Origin: Myrica gale
Taxonomy: Eukaryota > Streptophyta > Magnoliopsida > Fagales > Myricaceae
Length of the DNA stretch: 64,000 bases
Reading direction: 5' to 3'
Assembly (NCBI GenBank): GCA_963930655.1
Contig: OZ005615.1
Location: forward strand, 11,984,001 to 12,048,000
Each line of letters opens with the position of its first letter. The first letter of the stretch is position 1. The translations under genes were made by a program, and so were the position numbers. A model generated the notes under the pieces. The model saw only the letters and a list, made by a program, of their open reading frames with translations, had not been told where the DNA came from and did no database searches. Of the stretch, positions 1 to 11,500 are shown piece after piece.

Positions 1-1203
1 ATTGCCATTTCAATAATTTACTTGTTGTGTAAAGAAATTAACAAACTTGTTTAAATGATGAGAAGCTTTATATCACATAGTTGCTTGCAATTTGGCAATG
101 GGTCTCTGATTAGAAGAAGATTGCAGTTGTTAGAGCTTGGCAAAGTTTGCACATAATATTGACAGTTTTATCTTTGAATGTTGCTACCAATTAAATAATT
201 TAGTTGATTAGTGTAGTAAGAAACTAACATACTTGCTTAAATTTTCAGAAGCTTGCTAAATACAGTACAAATGAAGCTTCGACTCTTTTTTACAAAAAGT
301 TTGCACACAAACAGCAATGAGCTGCTGCAGGTAAAAATGAAGCTTCGACTAGAATTTTTGTAATGTTAAGTAGCATAGTTTTTACCCAAATATTCAATAT
401 GTAAACTGACATCTAACCCTTTAATAAGGTTTTGCAGGAAAACGTGACAGAGAACCAGGTGCCTCAGGGAAATATTTTGACCCGTTTTATCTAGAGTTGC
501 TTATAGCCTTATATACAAGTAGATATTTTGTCTATATAAATATTTTGTTTATTTCTATTTCTAATGTGATATTTATTTTATATTATAGGAATTCAAGATA
601 GAGGATGTTGATGTGTCAAAGGAGAAAGATTTTATTGTGTTGTGTTGTATTTGAATATTTTAGTCGGTCCTTGTTATTGTTATTTTATATTAGAAATTTG
701 TTACTTTTTAGATTACTTGTAGAGATTCTTGTATTTGTTGTAAAACGTTATTAATCAATGATGAAGTATATTTTATTTTATTATCCTTGTTCCTTAAGTT
801 TTTACATCCAATAAATTATAATTATTTAAAATAAATTTGTATTACCGATTAGGAAAATATAAAAAAAAATTAGTAGTGTTTTTAAAAATGTTGGCAAAAA
901 AAACGTTGGGACGAACCTTTAGCTTAACCGACCGCCGCTAAATGTCTGTACCAGCGTTTTCGCGAAACGCTACGATAGTGACAAATTTGCGTTCGGGTTT
1001 ATAGCAGCGGTCGCGAGCGCTGCTAACCGACCGCCGCTATAGACCCGAGGTCTTCACCAGCGGTCTCGCAAACCGCTGCTATAGATCTACTGCGACTAAC
1101 CTATAGCGGTGGTCGCGACTGCCACTAAAAAACCGCTGCTAAAGTTATAGCAGTGGTTTTTTTACCTTTAGCAGGGGTTTAAAGACCATATTTTTTTGTA
1201 TTG
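1..1203. mobile_element. CACTA (En/Spm) transposon, one terminal part
   Basis: The stretch from about 920 to 1185 is packed with short, mutually inverted GC-rich repeats built on the core accgctgctatag and its complement (for example near 1004, 1025, 1070, 1102, 1131 and 1147). This is the usual subterminal array of plant CACTA elements, where the transposase binds. The array is followed by ttttttgtattg at 1192-1203, one base from the family terminus TTTTTGTAGTG, so the element probably ends at 1203. The other end and any transposase lie to the left, outside the window. Bases 1-900 are AT-rich and show no recognisable domain; they may be the tail of the element's internal region. The family assignment rests on the terminus and array only. 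Confidence 0.7.
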
Positions 1204-1536
1204 AAAAAAAAAAAAGAGGGCCACAGCAGTAGGGACCGACACTGTGGTCGCGGCAGAGCTTCAGGTAGGCTCTTGGGTACCCGACGCTGTCATTGACGGG
1301 CAGTTCATCTTCCGTGAATGATGCATACTCGTAAGCCATTGTTCGCAATCTCTTCTGTGGAGACAACAGTGGATGCGGAGAGCTTCTTTTGTTACTTTGG
1401 GGAAGAAGCTAACGGTCCAATTCTGTTTTTAAATTGCTTATGCTCGTAATTTTCAAAATTAAGTGCCACGTAGGAAAACGGTGAGATTGGGTACAACGGC
1501 TAGATATTGTGGGCCAAGTGACCACCAATATCCTTA
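1204..1536. other. intergenic, nothing recognised
   Basis: Between the CACTA end and the MITE no coding pattern, RNA gene or repeat was recognised. The short minus-strand open frame at 1145-1366 runs across the CACTA terminus and is not gene-like. Confidence 0.5.
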
Positions 1537-1735
1537 GGCTGTGTTTGCAAAACTCAACATTTTCAACATTTTATCTCTCTCCTAATAAAATACTCCAATA
1601 TAATCTCTCTCTCTCCCATAAAAAAATATAAAAAATTACAAAAACTATAAAAAATTACCTCTCTCTTCACCTTTTCACTAAACCCAATACCAACACATAT
1701 TCTCATACCCAACATTTTACAACACAAACACAACC
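1537..1735. mobile_element. Tourist-like MITE (PIF/Harbinger type)
   Basis: This 199-bp AT-rich element begins ggctgtgtttgcaaaactc and ends, read on the other strand, ggttgtgtttgtgttg, giving imperfect terminal inverted repeats. It is flanked on both sides by tta (1534-1536 and 1736-1738), the 3-bp target duplication expected of PIF/Harbinger elements. A relative with about the same length and internal sequence lies at 45405-45600. No coding capacity. Confidence 0.8.
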
Positions 1736-1738
1736 TTA

Positions 1739-3434
1739 ATAAGGCACAGACTCCAGACAAAGATCACGGCGGTTCCTATATATTTGTTTATTTATTTTAT
1801 ATATTATTAGAAATTTCATCTACGTCCTCTCAGGGGCGGAACGAAAGGTGCGACACCCTTCACTCTAAAAAAAAAATTATATGTATATATTTTTTTAATA
1901 GAAGATGGCATGGGTCCGATACCCATAGGTCCAAGCTAACTTCATATGATTTCCATTAGGTCCTAAAAGGCCTGAGCTCGATCCCCTTTAATTTGTGTAG
2001 TTGATTTCTGGGTTAAAGAGCTTACAAGATTGGGGGTTTTGGGATTGTTTTTCTGGATGAATTCTCGCTGATAATAAAGATATACTATTATTTTTTGCAT
2101 TCTTTTAGTTCTTCTACCTTATTGTTCTGTTAATCGAGTAGGTTAAACACTTCGTATTTTTTTTTTCAATCTATTTATCGGGCAACACTATTATCCTTAT
2201 TTTGCTAGTTTTTCTATTCCTCTATGCGTGTCAGTTAGTGATAATTGACTTTTACGTTCAATTACTTGCATCATGCATTAAATAACTGACCATAAATATA
2301 GAAAACAGGATCTTGTAGATCCGCCTCATAGGAGAATTTACATAAGCTTCAAGAATCTAGTCAGATATGCTTGGAGTAGCACTAAGATTCACAGCCAATT
2401 GTTATGGTTTTAAGTGAGAACCTACCATTTAGCCCAAGTAGCTGGGCAGATGACACAGTAAAAGCATTTTTTGCGCATAATAGATTGCACATCTTTCCTT
2501 GAGACTTATTGTCTCTTATGAACTAGCGATAAATAGTGGGATTTTGATGATATCATTTCAACATTCAACTAACAATTTTAATACATATAAATTTGTTAGG
2601 TCTTTGTATTTTATTTGGTAGTATTTATATAGTAGGGTTAAAGTATGATTTGTTACCTTTGAAACTAGAGCTGCACAGAATTTTGTGATCATCAATTCAC
2701 ATGTTAGAATAGCTGAAAAATTTGGAAGCAGAAAAATCATTGTCCTGCATATCAATGAACATCAAAAGAAAGGGCTTAGGGATGAAAAACGGAAAAAAAA
2801 TTGCAATAGTTAATATGGTTTTGTAATCAATTATTGACATTTATATTCACTGTCTGCTTTGACATGTATGTTTGGTTAATTACTGATGGATATCTCATTG
2901 CTTAGAGTTCTTCCTTGTTTGATTAATCACAAAGTTATCTTACAATATTTTTAGAATATACAGTCTCGTAGGATCCAATTGTCACCTCTCAATATCAGCA
3001 AATAGTACAGTACGTGTATTTTAATTCTTAATTTTTTATATTTTAACTCTTAAGTATTTTTAATTCTTAATTTTTTATATTTTAACTCTTAACATATTGG
3101 ATCAAAGAGATTCTTTTTGCTTTTTCGGACTGATTGGACCGTTCAAAATACACATTACAGATTTTTTCGATCTTTTTCCAGTAAAGGGGAAATATATCCA
3201 AATCCAACTATTACCCAACATGTTATTGTACGATCGCGAGAGATTGGAGGGTCTGAAGGTCAAGGTTGTTAGAACATTTTTGAGTGCATTAGTCCTTTTC
3301 CAATTTGAAAACACGAGAGCCAATGATATCCCTCATCATTATCGTTCGAACTACGAATGACGAACACGTAAAGCTACTTGAAAGTCCCTTTTAGCAACAA
3401 AAAAAAAACCTCAGGTACATTCACGAGACATTTG
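1739..3434. other. AT-rich intergenic region
   Basis: No gene was recognised. At 1831 the sequence caggggcggaacgaaagg resembles a hAT terminal inverted repeat, but I found no partner end, so it may be a truncated hAT relic. A short tandem duplication at 3016-3092 is listed separately. The overlapping plus and minus open frames at 3097-3360 have no family features. Confidence 0.45.
3016..3092 (+). repeat. 38-bp tandem duplication
   Basis: Two adjacent, almost identical AT-rich units beginning gtattttaattcttaat occupy 3016-3053 and 3054-3092. The second has one extra t. It looks like a recent local slippage or duplication event with no visible function. Confidence 0.85.
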
Positions 3435-4962
3435 GGCTATGTTTGGTAGGTGGATTGAGTATAGGATTTCAGTTTCAGTTTTAATTTTCATTTCACTGAT
3501 CAGCGTGCGGTTCGAGGTGATTCTGACTTAACACAAAGTTAACGTGACTTGTCAATTACGTTAACGTTCGTTAGCAAGGTGCACTTATCTCGCTAGTTGG
3601 ATTCCCTATCGCACTCGTGCTCGCGCGCTAGATTGTAATTTTTTTTTCATTAACCTCCGCTTCTCTTGAGCGCTCTAACTTGCGCGAGCCAAAGGTTTAT
3701 ATTTTTTAATATTTTTTGTTAACGTTTCGTTGCTCATATAGCCTTGAGTTCTCCAATTTGCGGGAGCGATTTTTTTTATAACATTTGCTTCCCTCTTGCT
3801 CTTTAAATTGTTACCTTTGTTTGTTAACTTGTCCTTTTGCTTGTCTCGCTGGTCACATGCTCTCCAATCGCTAGAGCGACTTTTTTTATAACCTTTGCTT
3901 CCCTCATGCTCTCTAAATTGTTACATTCGCTTGCTAACTTGTCATTTTGCTTGTCTCACTGCTCGCATGCTCTCCAATCGCGGGAGCAATTTTTTTATAA
4001 TCTTCGCTTCCCTCATACTCTCTAAATTGCTACTCTAACTTGTCATTTTGCTTGTCTAGTTGGCATTTTACTTTTGATTTAAAAAAAAAATTTGCTTGCG
4101 GACTAGGCTGAGTGTAATTTATCATTACCATGAAAGAAAAACGGAAAAAATAAATTAACCAAATTCTACTATGGAAAGCAAAATATTGACAGAAAATCGA
4201 ATGAAAAGTTCAAACAAAACCAAAACAACAAAAATAAATCATAAATTCCGCTCCAAAATAGTGGCATTCGAACAATTCGAAAAAGAGGATCTAGACCCTC
4301 GTTGTTTGGTTGCAAAAAAATAGAGCAGAACAAAAACAAAAACAAAAAATTCAATTTTTCACAAGAAAAATGAAACCCTGACTCCATCAAGGCTTTCTAC
4401 TTTCTTTCAAATGTCCTCCAATTTACGAGACATAAAAAAACATAATAATCAAACATCGCAGATAAAGGAAGGGAAAAAAACGAGAGAAACGCTTAGCTTT
4501 AGAACTCAGAACCCAGTTTCATCCTCCATTTCTCTCCTAAATATCTATAGCTATAGAGAGGGAGCAATGAGCACATTAACAAGGGACCCAGGTTCAAGAA
4601 GCTGCAATTCCACAACGAAGCAAATGCATGAATTTTGGGTGATTCGGAAAATGGCTCTCTGAGTGGCGTGTAGGCAGCAATAGCACAAGGGAAAGAGATG
4701 GAGAAAAGACGGGGAGGATGGGCTGAAGAGGGGAGAGAGACGGGAAAGATGGGGTGAAAAAAAGCGTGAGTTTTCTCTCTCTGCTTCTTTTACTTTTTCT
4801 TCACTTTCTTATTTTCCTGATCGCCGTTAGTTCTATATCGTTATTGGATTTAAAGACTTCAAAATAACATTGAGGTCATCCAAACATAGATTCAGGACTG
4901 TAGACCCAAAATTCAAATTTGAGACCTGAAACCAAGACTCAAACCACTTACCAAACATAGCC
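3435..4962. mobile_element. non-autonomous PIF/Harbinger-like element
   Basis: The left end ggctatgtttggtaggtgg at 3435 is matched, in inverted orientation, by the right end at about 4939-4962 (ggctatgtttggtaagtgg on the minus strand, with the following ttgagt also shared). Both sides carry ttg (3432-3434 and 4963-4965), a 3-bp target duplication. The 1528-bp body has no transposase and contains a ~120-bp tandem repeat (3745-4065). The terminal sequence resembles that of the MITE at 46600-46842. The superfamily is inferred from terminus and 3-bp duplication; TTG rather than TTA is a mild oddity. Confidence 0.65.
3745..4065 (+). repeat. ~120-bp tandem repeat, about 2.5 copies
   Basis: Three successive segments share the order ctccaat.gcgggagcga, a t-run with ataac, tttgcttccctc, gctctctaaattgttac, then aacttgtcattttgcttgtct. 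Copies start near 3750, 3860 and 3970, so the period is about 110-120 bp, and the last is shortened. The array lies inside the 3435-4962 element. The short plus-strand frame across it (3837-4025) is a repeat artefact. Confidence 0.75.
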
Positions 4963-4965
4963 TTG

Positions 4966-6202
4966 GGATTCGATTCGGGTCCTGAGTGGAGCTCAGTCAC
5001 AACTTTTTGCAGATTGCCGTGGATTTGGGCATTCTTCGCCGGGTTGGTTTTCCATTGGGTTTGTTGGCGAATAAAATAACTAAATATGAGAAAGAAGTGT
5101 AAATGTAACACCCGTGGACGGTAAGCTCGCTCTTGCGTTTGTGGTGTTTGCCCCTACCTCAAAAAGAAAAACCATTTCTAGGTGCCCAGTGGGGTCGCTG
5201 CATAAAATGTAAAAGGGAACTTCAAAATTTTGCGAACACATTTCTCTCCTGTTTGGACCCAAAGTGAGGCCGTGGAAGATCCAATTTCGTTTATAAGGTA
5301 AAAAGCTTGCGTATACATCCCAAATATTCTTGGACCACCTTTCGGTGCATCTTTTCGGCCACTTGCTGACTTGGGTCCCGCCCAACCTTTTGGCCTTTTG
5401 GGTAACGTTCAGATCACTCAATTGTACCGATGAAATTGCCAACCAACTACAACAGTAGAAGACAAGGAAAGATATTATATAGATATGGTCTTTTTACGCG
5501 AAGAGTATTCACAGATATGGACCATACGGTGGTCCATCGTCTTCTCTCCAATCTCACCAAGGAGAAAAACTCAGGGCTCGACGCATTATAGCACTTAATT
5601 AAAGCCGTCATAGCACTTAAGAGAGTTGAGACCTTTTAATCTTTTGGGACCAGCGCTTGTAAATTAATTGAGGGCACAACTACTCGATACCTTATTCCCA
5701 TACTACAGCGAAATGTAGAGGAGAGAGTATGACATATATAGCGAGGCATATTCTTTTTCCGTTGTTATCCATACATGATCATCATTATGATGGAGAAATC
5801 GAATCAATTAATGCCCATATGATATATCTGGACTTTTGCTGATCAAATGAGTTTTTTTTTTGTTAAAAAAAAAGACCTATAATCCCACGCCCAACAAGCA
5901 CCGGTACTATATACTGATTCTAACCTCTAATCTGTAGTGTCTTTCCGACAGACAAATATCTAACATTTCAAGTCATGCAAACAAAAACAGGAAGCTATTT
6001 GTCTGTCCAACTAAATTCGAAAGACGTGCACGCAATGTGTTGATTTTTTTGCAAGGTAATTTTGTCTGGCTCGGATGCGTGGATGGCTCCTCTAAAAGCC
6101 TTGCAGAGGTCACCCCAATTTGGGATATAAAGTTGTGTGCGACAGAGACCAATAAAGACTTGGAAAAAAAAAGACAGTGACCAATAACGGGGCCAATTTG
6201 AA
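4966..6202. other. intergenic, nothing recognised
   Basis: No gene, RNA or element was recognised. The minus-strand open frames at 4833-5111 and 5080-5442 are overlapping and show no family motif, signal peptide or membrane pattern; the first also overlaps the end of the Harbinger-like element. Confidence 0.45.
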
Positions 6203-6281
6203 TGTTAAAATAAAATAAGAGAGAAAAAATAATTTAGACTAAAATAGATAGAGAAAAGAGATAAGTGAGATATGAGATTTA

Positions 6282-6591
6282 GGGAAATTGACAATCTAGT
6301 CTTTATGTTTTTTGTACTTTTTCAATTTAGTCCTTCACTTTTCAATCTTCAAAAATTTAGTCCTTGAGTATTTTTTTTTTACAAAAACACACTTCCGTCA
6401 CTCCTCCGTCCAAATATTTAACAGTGTTCTCTGCCACGTCAGCAACGATGACACGTGGCATCACTATGGCGCCAGATCAAAGGGACAGCTCACCTAAATC
6501 AAAATGTTGTCGTTCATGGCTTTAATACAAATTCATATGTGATTTACCCAAATGCCCTCGCACTCAAAACACACCATTGCACTCATACGTC
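6282..6591 (+). repeat. left terminal inverted repeat of the MULE
   Basis: Pairs with 9200-9510 on the opposite strand. The match starts at the terminus and ends at catacgtc (about 6584-6591). It includes gccacgtcagcaacgatgac and the complement of the right-hand gacgtggcag region, so a CACGTC/G-box-like core lies in each repeat. Confidence 0.85.
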
Positions 6592-8054
6592 TTGAGCTAA
6601 ACTAAACGATGTCGTCCTTGCAAAACAGAAAAGAAAAGAAAAAAACGCAGAACAAACCCACCTCCTACAGCTCAAAACGCAAAAGCTCCCAACAAACCAA
6701 GATTTCCCCCTTTTCTTATTAGCCCTAGAACCCCCTATAGCAGCAGCAAACAAAGGAAGATTTTGCATGTAGGAGTCCCGACTGAGTTAATCGAAGATTC
6801 AAAATTTGTACCTTTGAATGCTGATGACCCCAGTTATGGTCCACCTGTAAGTTCTGGTTAGTTTGTTCCAATTATTAAGAAGTTCTTATGCCTTGTTCCG
6901 TCTGAGGGCATAAATTGCCCATAATCATTTTACAATATGTATCAACTTGAAGAACAATTTTTTGAATCTCCTTCTACATTAAGTGGTTCAGATCGAAAAT
7001 TTCAATACTTCAGAAAAACGCTATTATTTTTGGAACTAACTTGTGGCGAGGGGGGGAGACTAAAGGATTTATGTTTTGAAGAGAAACAAATGCAGAAAAG
7101 TAAGTGTGATTGTATCATAAATCCTGCTAACATTGATGATTCTCTCTTGGTTTGTTTTCTTTTCCTTTTATTTGGCAGGCTTTATTGTTACTGGGCTTTG
7201 AAGTGGGGGAGGCCGTGAAGGTACTTCTAGTTTTCATCTGCTGAATTTTTTTTTCATCTCTCTGTGCTTCCCTCTGGCCATCCAATTTAAGCAGTCATTT
7301 ACCAAAAAAATGCATCGCAAAGGACACAAGGTCATTCATTCTTCTGTTAAGACCATTTATGCTCTGTATGTTGATAAGGCCATAAACGGGGTCTTTTCTT
7401 GGTTCTCATAGTAGTTATTGTGGTTCATGCAACGATCATTTAGCTGTGATGCTAATGTAGTAGCGGTGAAAGTGCTGAAGCTTTATATGACAACAATGAA
7501 ATATATGTTGGGAGTGTCTTGGGCTGCCGTTGCGATTATGTGAGCATTGTTATTGAGGTTGTGATGCTAATGTAGTTGTGATGCTGATGTAGTTGTGACC
7601 ATTGATGTAGTATTTTGTGACTGATGTAGTTGTATTAAACTATGATGTGACCTCCAGCATGTTGCTGCCAGATTTTGTTTTGTAATCATCCCTGGAGTAG
7701 ATTACTTGCCAATGTGTAAATGCTGCCACATTTTGTTGTTTGTGACATTCAGGACTCAAATCTGGTTAATATATGGCATTGTTGGAGTTTTTTTATGCCT
7801 TCCAAATGTGTTAAAGTAGTCCAGTGTAATCTTCTCAGCATTGTAAGATGCAGGAATCACATTGAAAACCTGATCTCATTTGGGATAGAAAATCAAGTCA
7901 TCCTCATACATCTTCAGAATATTACAAACCAAAGTCATATTGAAGCTAGAATGGCAAAAAGCTTCATACATATGCAAAAGATATATGCCAAAGTGCATAA
8001 CTTTGTCTGACATTTACAGATACCACTACATATAATTAAGCTACTCTAAAGTTA

Positions 8055-8280
8055 CAGGTTCTACACAGGCTTCAAATCTGCAAATCTGCAACCTTGAAAA
8101 ATCTGAAACTTCAAAACTGCAAATCTACAACATCTTGACAAATACTGCAACTTCAAAACTACAAATCTGCAACACCTTGAAAAATCTGCAAGGTCACAAC
8201 TGCAAATCTGATTGCCAAAAATGTTACCAAAGTCTGCAACTTCAAAACTGCAAACTGAAAATCTGATTACCAAAATACCT
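8055..8280 (+). repeat. short tandem repeats inside the MULE
   Basis: The phrase cttcaaaactgcaaatctgcaac and variants recur about six to eight times with spacing of roughly 20-40 bp. The minus-strand frame across it (8061-8273) is a repetitive artefact. Confidence 0.7.
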
Positions 8281-9199
8281 GCTGAACCTAGATCTCAATA
8301 TGCTGAATGAGTTGCAACTTACTTCAGATCCACACAATAGTAATTACTTAATTGCATGTGCATAAGACGTATTGAATAAGTAAAAAACCTAAGGACCTAA
8401 ACTAACTAAACTTCACTTATACAAAAAAATACAGAAATTGTTGAATGTGTATACCTCATTCTTCTCATTTAATACGTGTATAAGAATATACAAAAAAATA
8501 AACAGTTCTTCTCATTTACTTTCTTTGTCTTTCACCATATTTTTCTTCTTTTCCCCCAATAATTCTATATCGGGTGGTGTGGCTTAGATTATGGGCCAAG
8601 ATGCACGGAAAAGAAAACACACAAATACTTTTCTGTTTTTTGGTGATGAAAAAGCTAAATAACGACAAGTATGCAGCAAAGACTCAAAAAAATTGAATCT
8701 CGCTCCACTAAAATTCAGTTTGGGTGGTGAAATAAAAACAGTCTTTATGTAACTAGCAACTTTTCAGTTTCGATCATGATAAAAAAATGTTAAATAACAT
8801 CAAGAGTACCACCCACCATACCGACACAGGGACCCATTCACTCCACAAGTATTTGATGAGAACGAAAGAACATAAAACGGTCCCTACCTCCGGCCATTAC
8901 TCACTGCCCAGTGACCCACTTTGAAGAGAGTAATCAGCGTCCTCTGTCAGCTTCCACACGACCCAAACTTGGATTTTGCTCCTGCGTTGATTCAAACTCG
9001 GATAGTAAAGGAAAACACACAGTAACAAAGGGGAAATTTCAAAGTTTCACAACAGATCACACTGGGGGGAATTTTGGCACTCACTTTTCTTGGCAGGACG
9101 AAGGTGATGGGTGCGTTTTCACTTTTTTTTGCATGACGACAACGCGATGGGTGCGTCTCACTTTTCTTGTTGCGTCTCTGTTTTCATCGAGTTTTCAAT

Positions 9200-9510
9200 G
9201 ACGTATGGGTGCGGTGGTGTGTTTTGAGTGCAAGGGCATTTGGGTAAATCACATATGAATTTGTATTAAAACCATGAACGACAACATTTTGATTTAGGTG
9301 AGTTGTCCCTCTGATCTGGCACCATAGTGATGCCACGTGTCATCGTTGCTGACGTGGCAGAGAGCACCGTTAAATATTTGGACGGATGAGTGACAGAAGG
9401 ATGTTTTTGTAAAAAAAGAAATACTCAATGACTAAATTTTTGAAAATTGAAAGTGAAGGACTAAATTGAAAAAGTACCTAAAACTCAAGGACTAAATTAC
9501 TAATTTCCCT
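9200..9510 (-). repeat. right terminal inverted repeat of the MULE
   Basis: Inverted partner of 6282-6591 with moderate divergence and a few small indels, mostly in the homopolymer tracts. The divergence suggests the element has been in place for some time. Confidence 0.85.
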
Positions 9511-10344
9511 AAGATTTAAGTGGTTCAGTCTATAGATCTATATCTACTATGAGAAGGTCTAACTGAGCAGATTTGTAAACTCATTGATGTAAGGATTCAC
9601 TGATGTAAGGATGAGATTACAAAGATGTTTTATTTATAAGTCTTTGATTACAATAGCTCACATTGAAGGTGGACACACATTGAGTTTGTACTTACAAAAA
9701 CAAATTCTCCATAAAGAAAAAAATTGACGCCGGAAAAGGGCCGACAGTCGCCGGAAGATGGTCGGAGAGAGGCGGACAATCACCTAAATATGGTGAGAAT
9801 CTGATCGGAGAGGGTCGAAGCAAATAATCGCTTGAAGATGGCTGGAGAGGAGTGTCGAAATTGGGGGATCACCGGAGGGATGTTGGATGAGGTGCCAGAA
9901 AGCTCAAAAGAAGATGACGGAAAGAGCGTCGAAGGATGTTGGACGAGTGTTGGAAGGTCGCAAGAGTGATGCAGGACAGGACGCTGGAAAGCCCTAGAGA
10001 AGATTATGTAAAGAACTAAACTAGGCATGGACTAAGCCTGAACTAGGCCGAGCTGAGCCAACAAGAGTGTTGGCCAGCCTAAGCCAAATTAGGCCACATG
10101 ATCGAAAATGACTATGATACTATGTTAAAAATAAAATAAAAGAGAAAAAAAATAATATAGACTAAGAGAGATAGAGATAAGAGATAAGTGAGAAACAAAA
10201 TTTAAGTAGTTCAGCCTATAAATCTACATTCACTATAAAAAGGTCCAACTGTACATATTTGTATTCTCGCTGCTCTAGCATAAAGAGTTTTATAAATAAC
10301 AGAAAGACTTTTATTTATAAAGCATTGATTATGATAGTCCGACC

Positions 10345-10673
10345 CTAATAATGACATGATTATTGTCGCAATTTTAATGAGAATAATTCAAATTTCATGC
10401 ACTCGCAGATTTTTTGTGTTTATTCACTGTTCACTTGCTTTTTCCCTTTTTTTGGCCAAATCTTAGACCTTCTTCCTGACACGCCACTGTCGTAGGCTTG
10501 CAAAACTGATGTAGCCTATTGTCGCAATTTTAATGAGAATAATACAAATTCATGCACACTTGGTTATGATCTCCAAAACCTATGAGGAGACAAATTAGTC
10601 CAACCAATGTATGTATATTTATAATTGAGTCAATCTTTTTCAGTCCGACTCACATCCTTGATTCCTTTACGAC
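10345..10673. repeat. intergenic with a 40-bp direct repeat
   Basis: Bases 10361-10402 and 10518-10557 share tattgtcgcaattttaatga and the following gaataat-caaat-tcatgcac, with small differences. They are about 155 bp apart. Nothing else was recognised here. Confidence 0.7.
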
Positions 10674-10954
10674 CAGTGGCGGAGCCAGAAATTCTGTATA
10701 GGGTAGAAACGATTTTTTTTTTTAAATAATATGATTAAAAAAAAATATTAAATATTATGCGAAAAAAAAATTTCAAATAAGATTTCAATATATCAATATT
10801 TTTTAATACCTGAAGACAGATATGCAAAAAAAAAATTAGAAGGGAGGGGGGCATGAATTAATATCAGGGAGGGAGGGAGGGGTAGGATACTCATAGTTTT
10901 TTTTTTTTTTAGAACTGAGGGGGGCAGCTGCCCCCCCCCTTCCCTCCGCCCCTG
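10674..10954. mobile_element. hAT-type MITE with perfect 8-bp target duplication
   Basis: The left end cagtggcggagccag and the right end, read inverted as caggggcggagggaagg, are typical hAT terminal inverted repeats. Both flanks are tttacgac (10666-10673 and 10955-10962), a perfect 8-bp target duplication. The 281-bp body is AT-rich with GGGAGGG runs and no coding capacity. The perfect duplication suggests a fairly recent insertion. Confidence 0.9.
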
Positions 10955-11415
10955 TTTACGACTCTTCTGTTTTTATGGCGTGTCGTGAGTTGGCTTGCTT
11001 CTTGACACTTGAATGCAGAAATTTTTTTTTTTCCCGTCATTTTCTCTCCTTCTTGCAAATACATCTTTGTTCATGCCTTTGATGTGTTTCTTGTTTCCTC
11101 TTGTCAAATTATTGTCAGTGTAAAATTCAGCTAATTTAATTGGCGTAAAGGGGTGAAGAATTTGAAGTGAACACTCATAATTTGCATGCTGACAAACACA
11201 ATCAATTCAGAAATCAGCCTAATGATAGTGCCAAATGCTTGCTCCAAGCCCCTGTTCTTGCTGATGGTTATCCATAATCCATGTTGGGGCTGCATAGACA
11301 TTAGACAACACGATTCTCCCCTGAAAATGATCGAAGCAAATGCATTGTAAACTTGAAGATATTCTTTTTTTTTTCTAATTAAACTTAAAGATATTCTTTT
11401 TTTAATAGCTGAGAT
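10955..11415. other. upstream region of the MOT2-like gene
   Basis: No element or gene was recognised. It lies between the hAT MITE and the TATA box of the molybdate-transporter-like gene, so any promoter-proximal elements of that gene would be here. Confidence 0.4.
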
Positions 11416-11424
11416 TATATAAAA
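11416..11424 (+). promoter_or_regulatory. TATA box of the MOT2-like gene
   Basis: The sequence tatataaaa lies about 80 bp upstream of the ATG at 11501, inside an AT-rich stretch followed by a pyrimidine-rich leader. Spacing and sequence fit a plant core promoter. Confidence 0.6.
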
Positions 11425-11500
11425 CCTTTAGTTTCCCCTTCCCATAAATCCCTATTAAAACATCCTTTTAGCTCTCACTCCGGCACCATCAGTCATCACA

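Larger units (their letters stand above)
6282..9510. mobile_element. Mutator-like element (MULE) with ~310-bp terminal inverted repeats
   Basis: The ends gggaaattgacaatctagtc (6282) and its inverted partner ending aatttccct (9510) begin long inverted repeats of about 310 bp. The termini read like the GGG(A/T)AAATTG-type ends of plant MULEs. Flanks gagattta (6274-6281) and aagattta (9511-9518) form an 8-bp target duplication with one mismatch, within the usual 8-11 bp. The 3229-bp element has no MURA transposase; its inner 2.6 kb carries only short open frames (for example plus 6937-7218 and 7720-8010) that I do not recognise. It is therefore non-autonomous, possibly carrying captured sequence. 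It sits inside an LTR of a TRIM element. Confidence 0.85.
6203..10344 (-). mobile_element. TRIM-type small LTR element, interrupted by a Mutator-like element
   Basis: On the minus strand the 5' LTR is at about 10123-10344 and the 3' LTR at 6203-9662, the latter interrupted by the Mutator-like insertion. Without the insertion both LTRs are about 220 bp. The inner edge of the 5' LTR is followed by a degenerate match to the methionine-initiator tRNA primer site (10111-10122). The internal region (about 9663-10110) is purine-rich with repeated cgccggaagatgg-like segments and no gene. Its last part resembles the same part of the TRIM at 14831-15474, so both belong to one family. Clear target duplications were not found. 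Looks old; apart from the insertion its structure is complete. Confidence 0.7.

Noticed and set aside
4833-5442. Two minus-strand frames of 92 and 120 codons
   Set aside because: No recognised domain, overlap with a transposon end, and composition like non-coding DNA.
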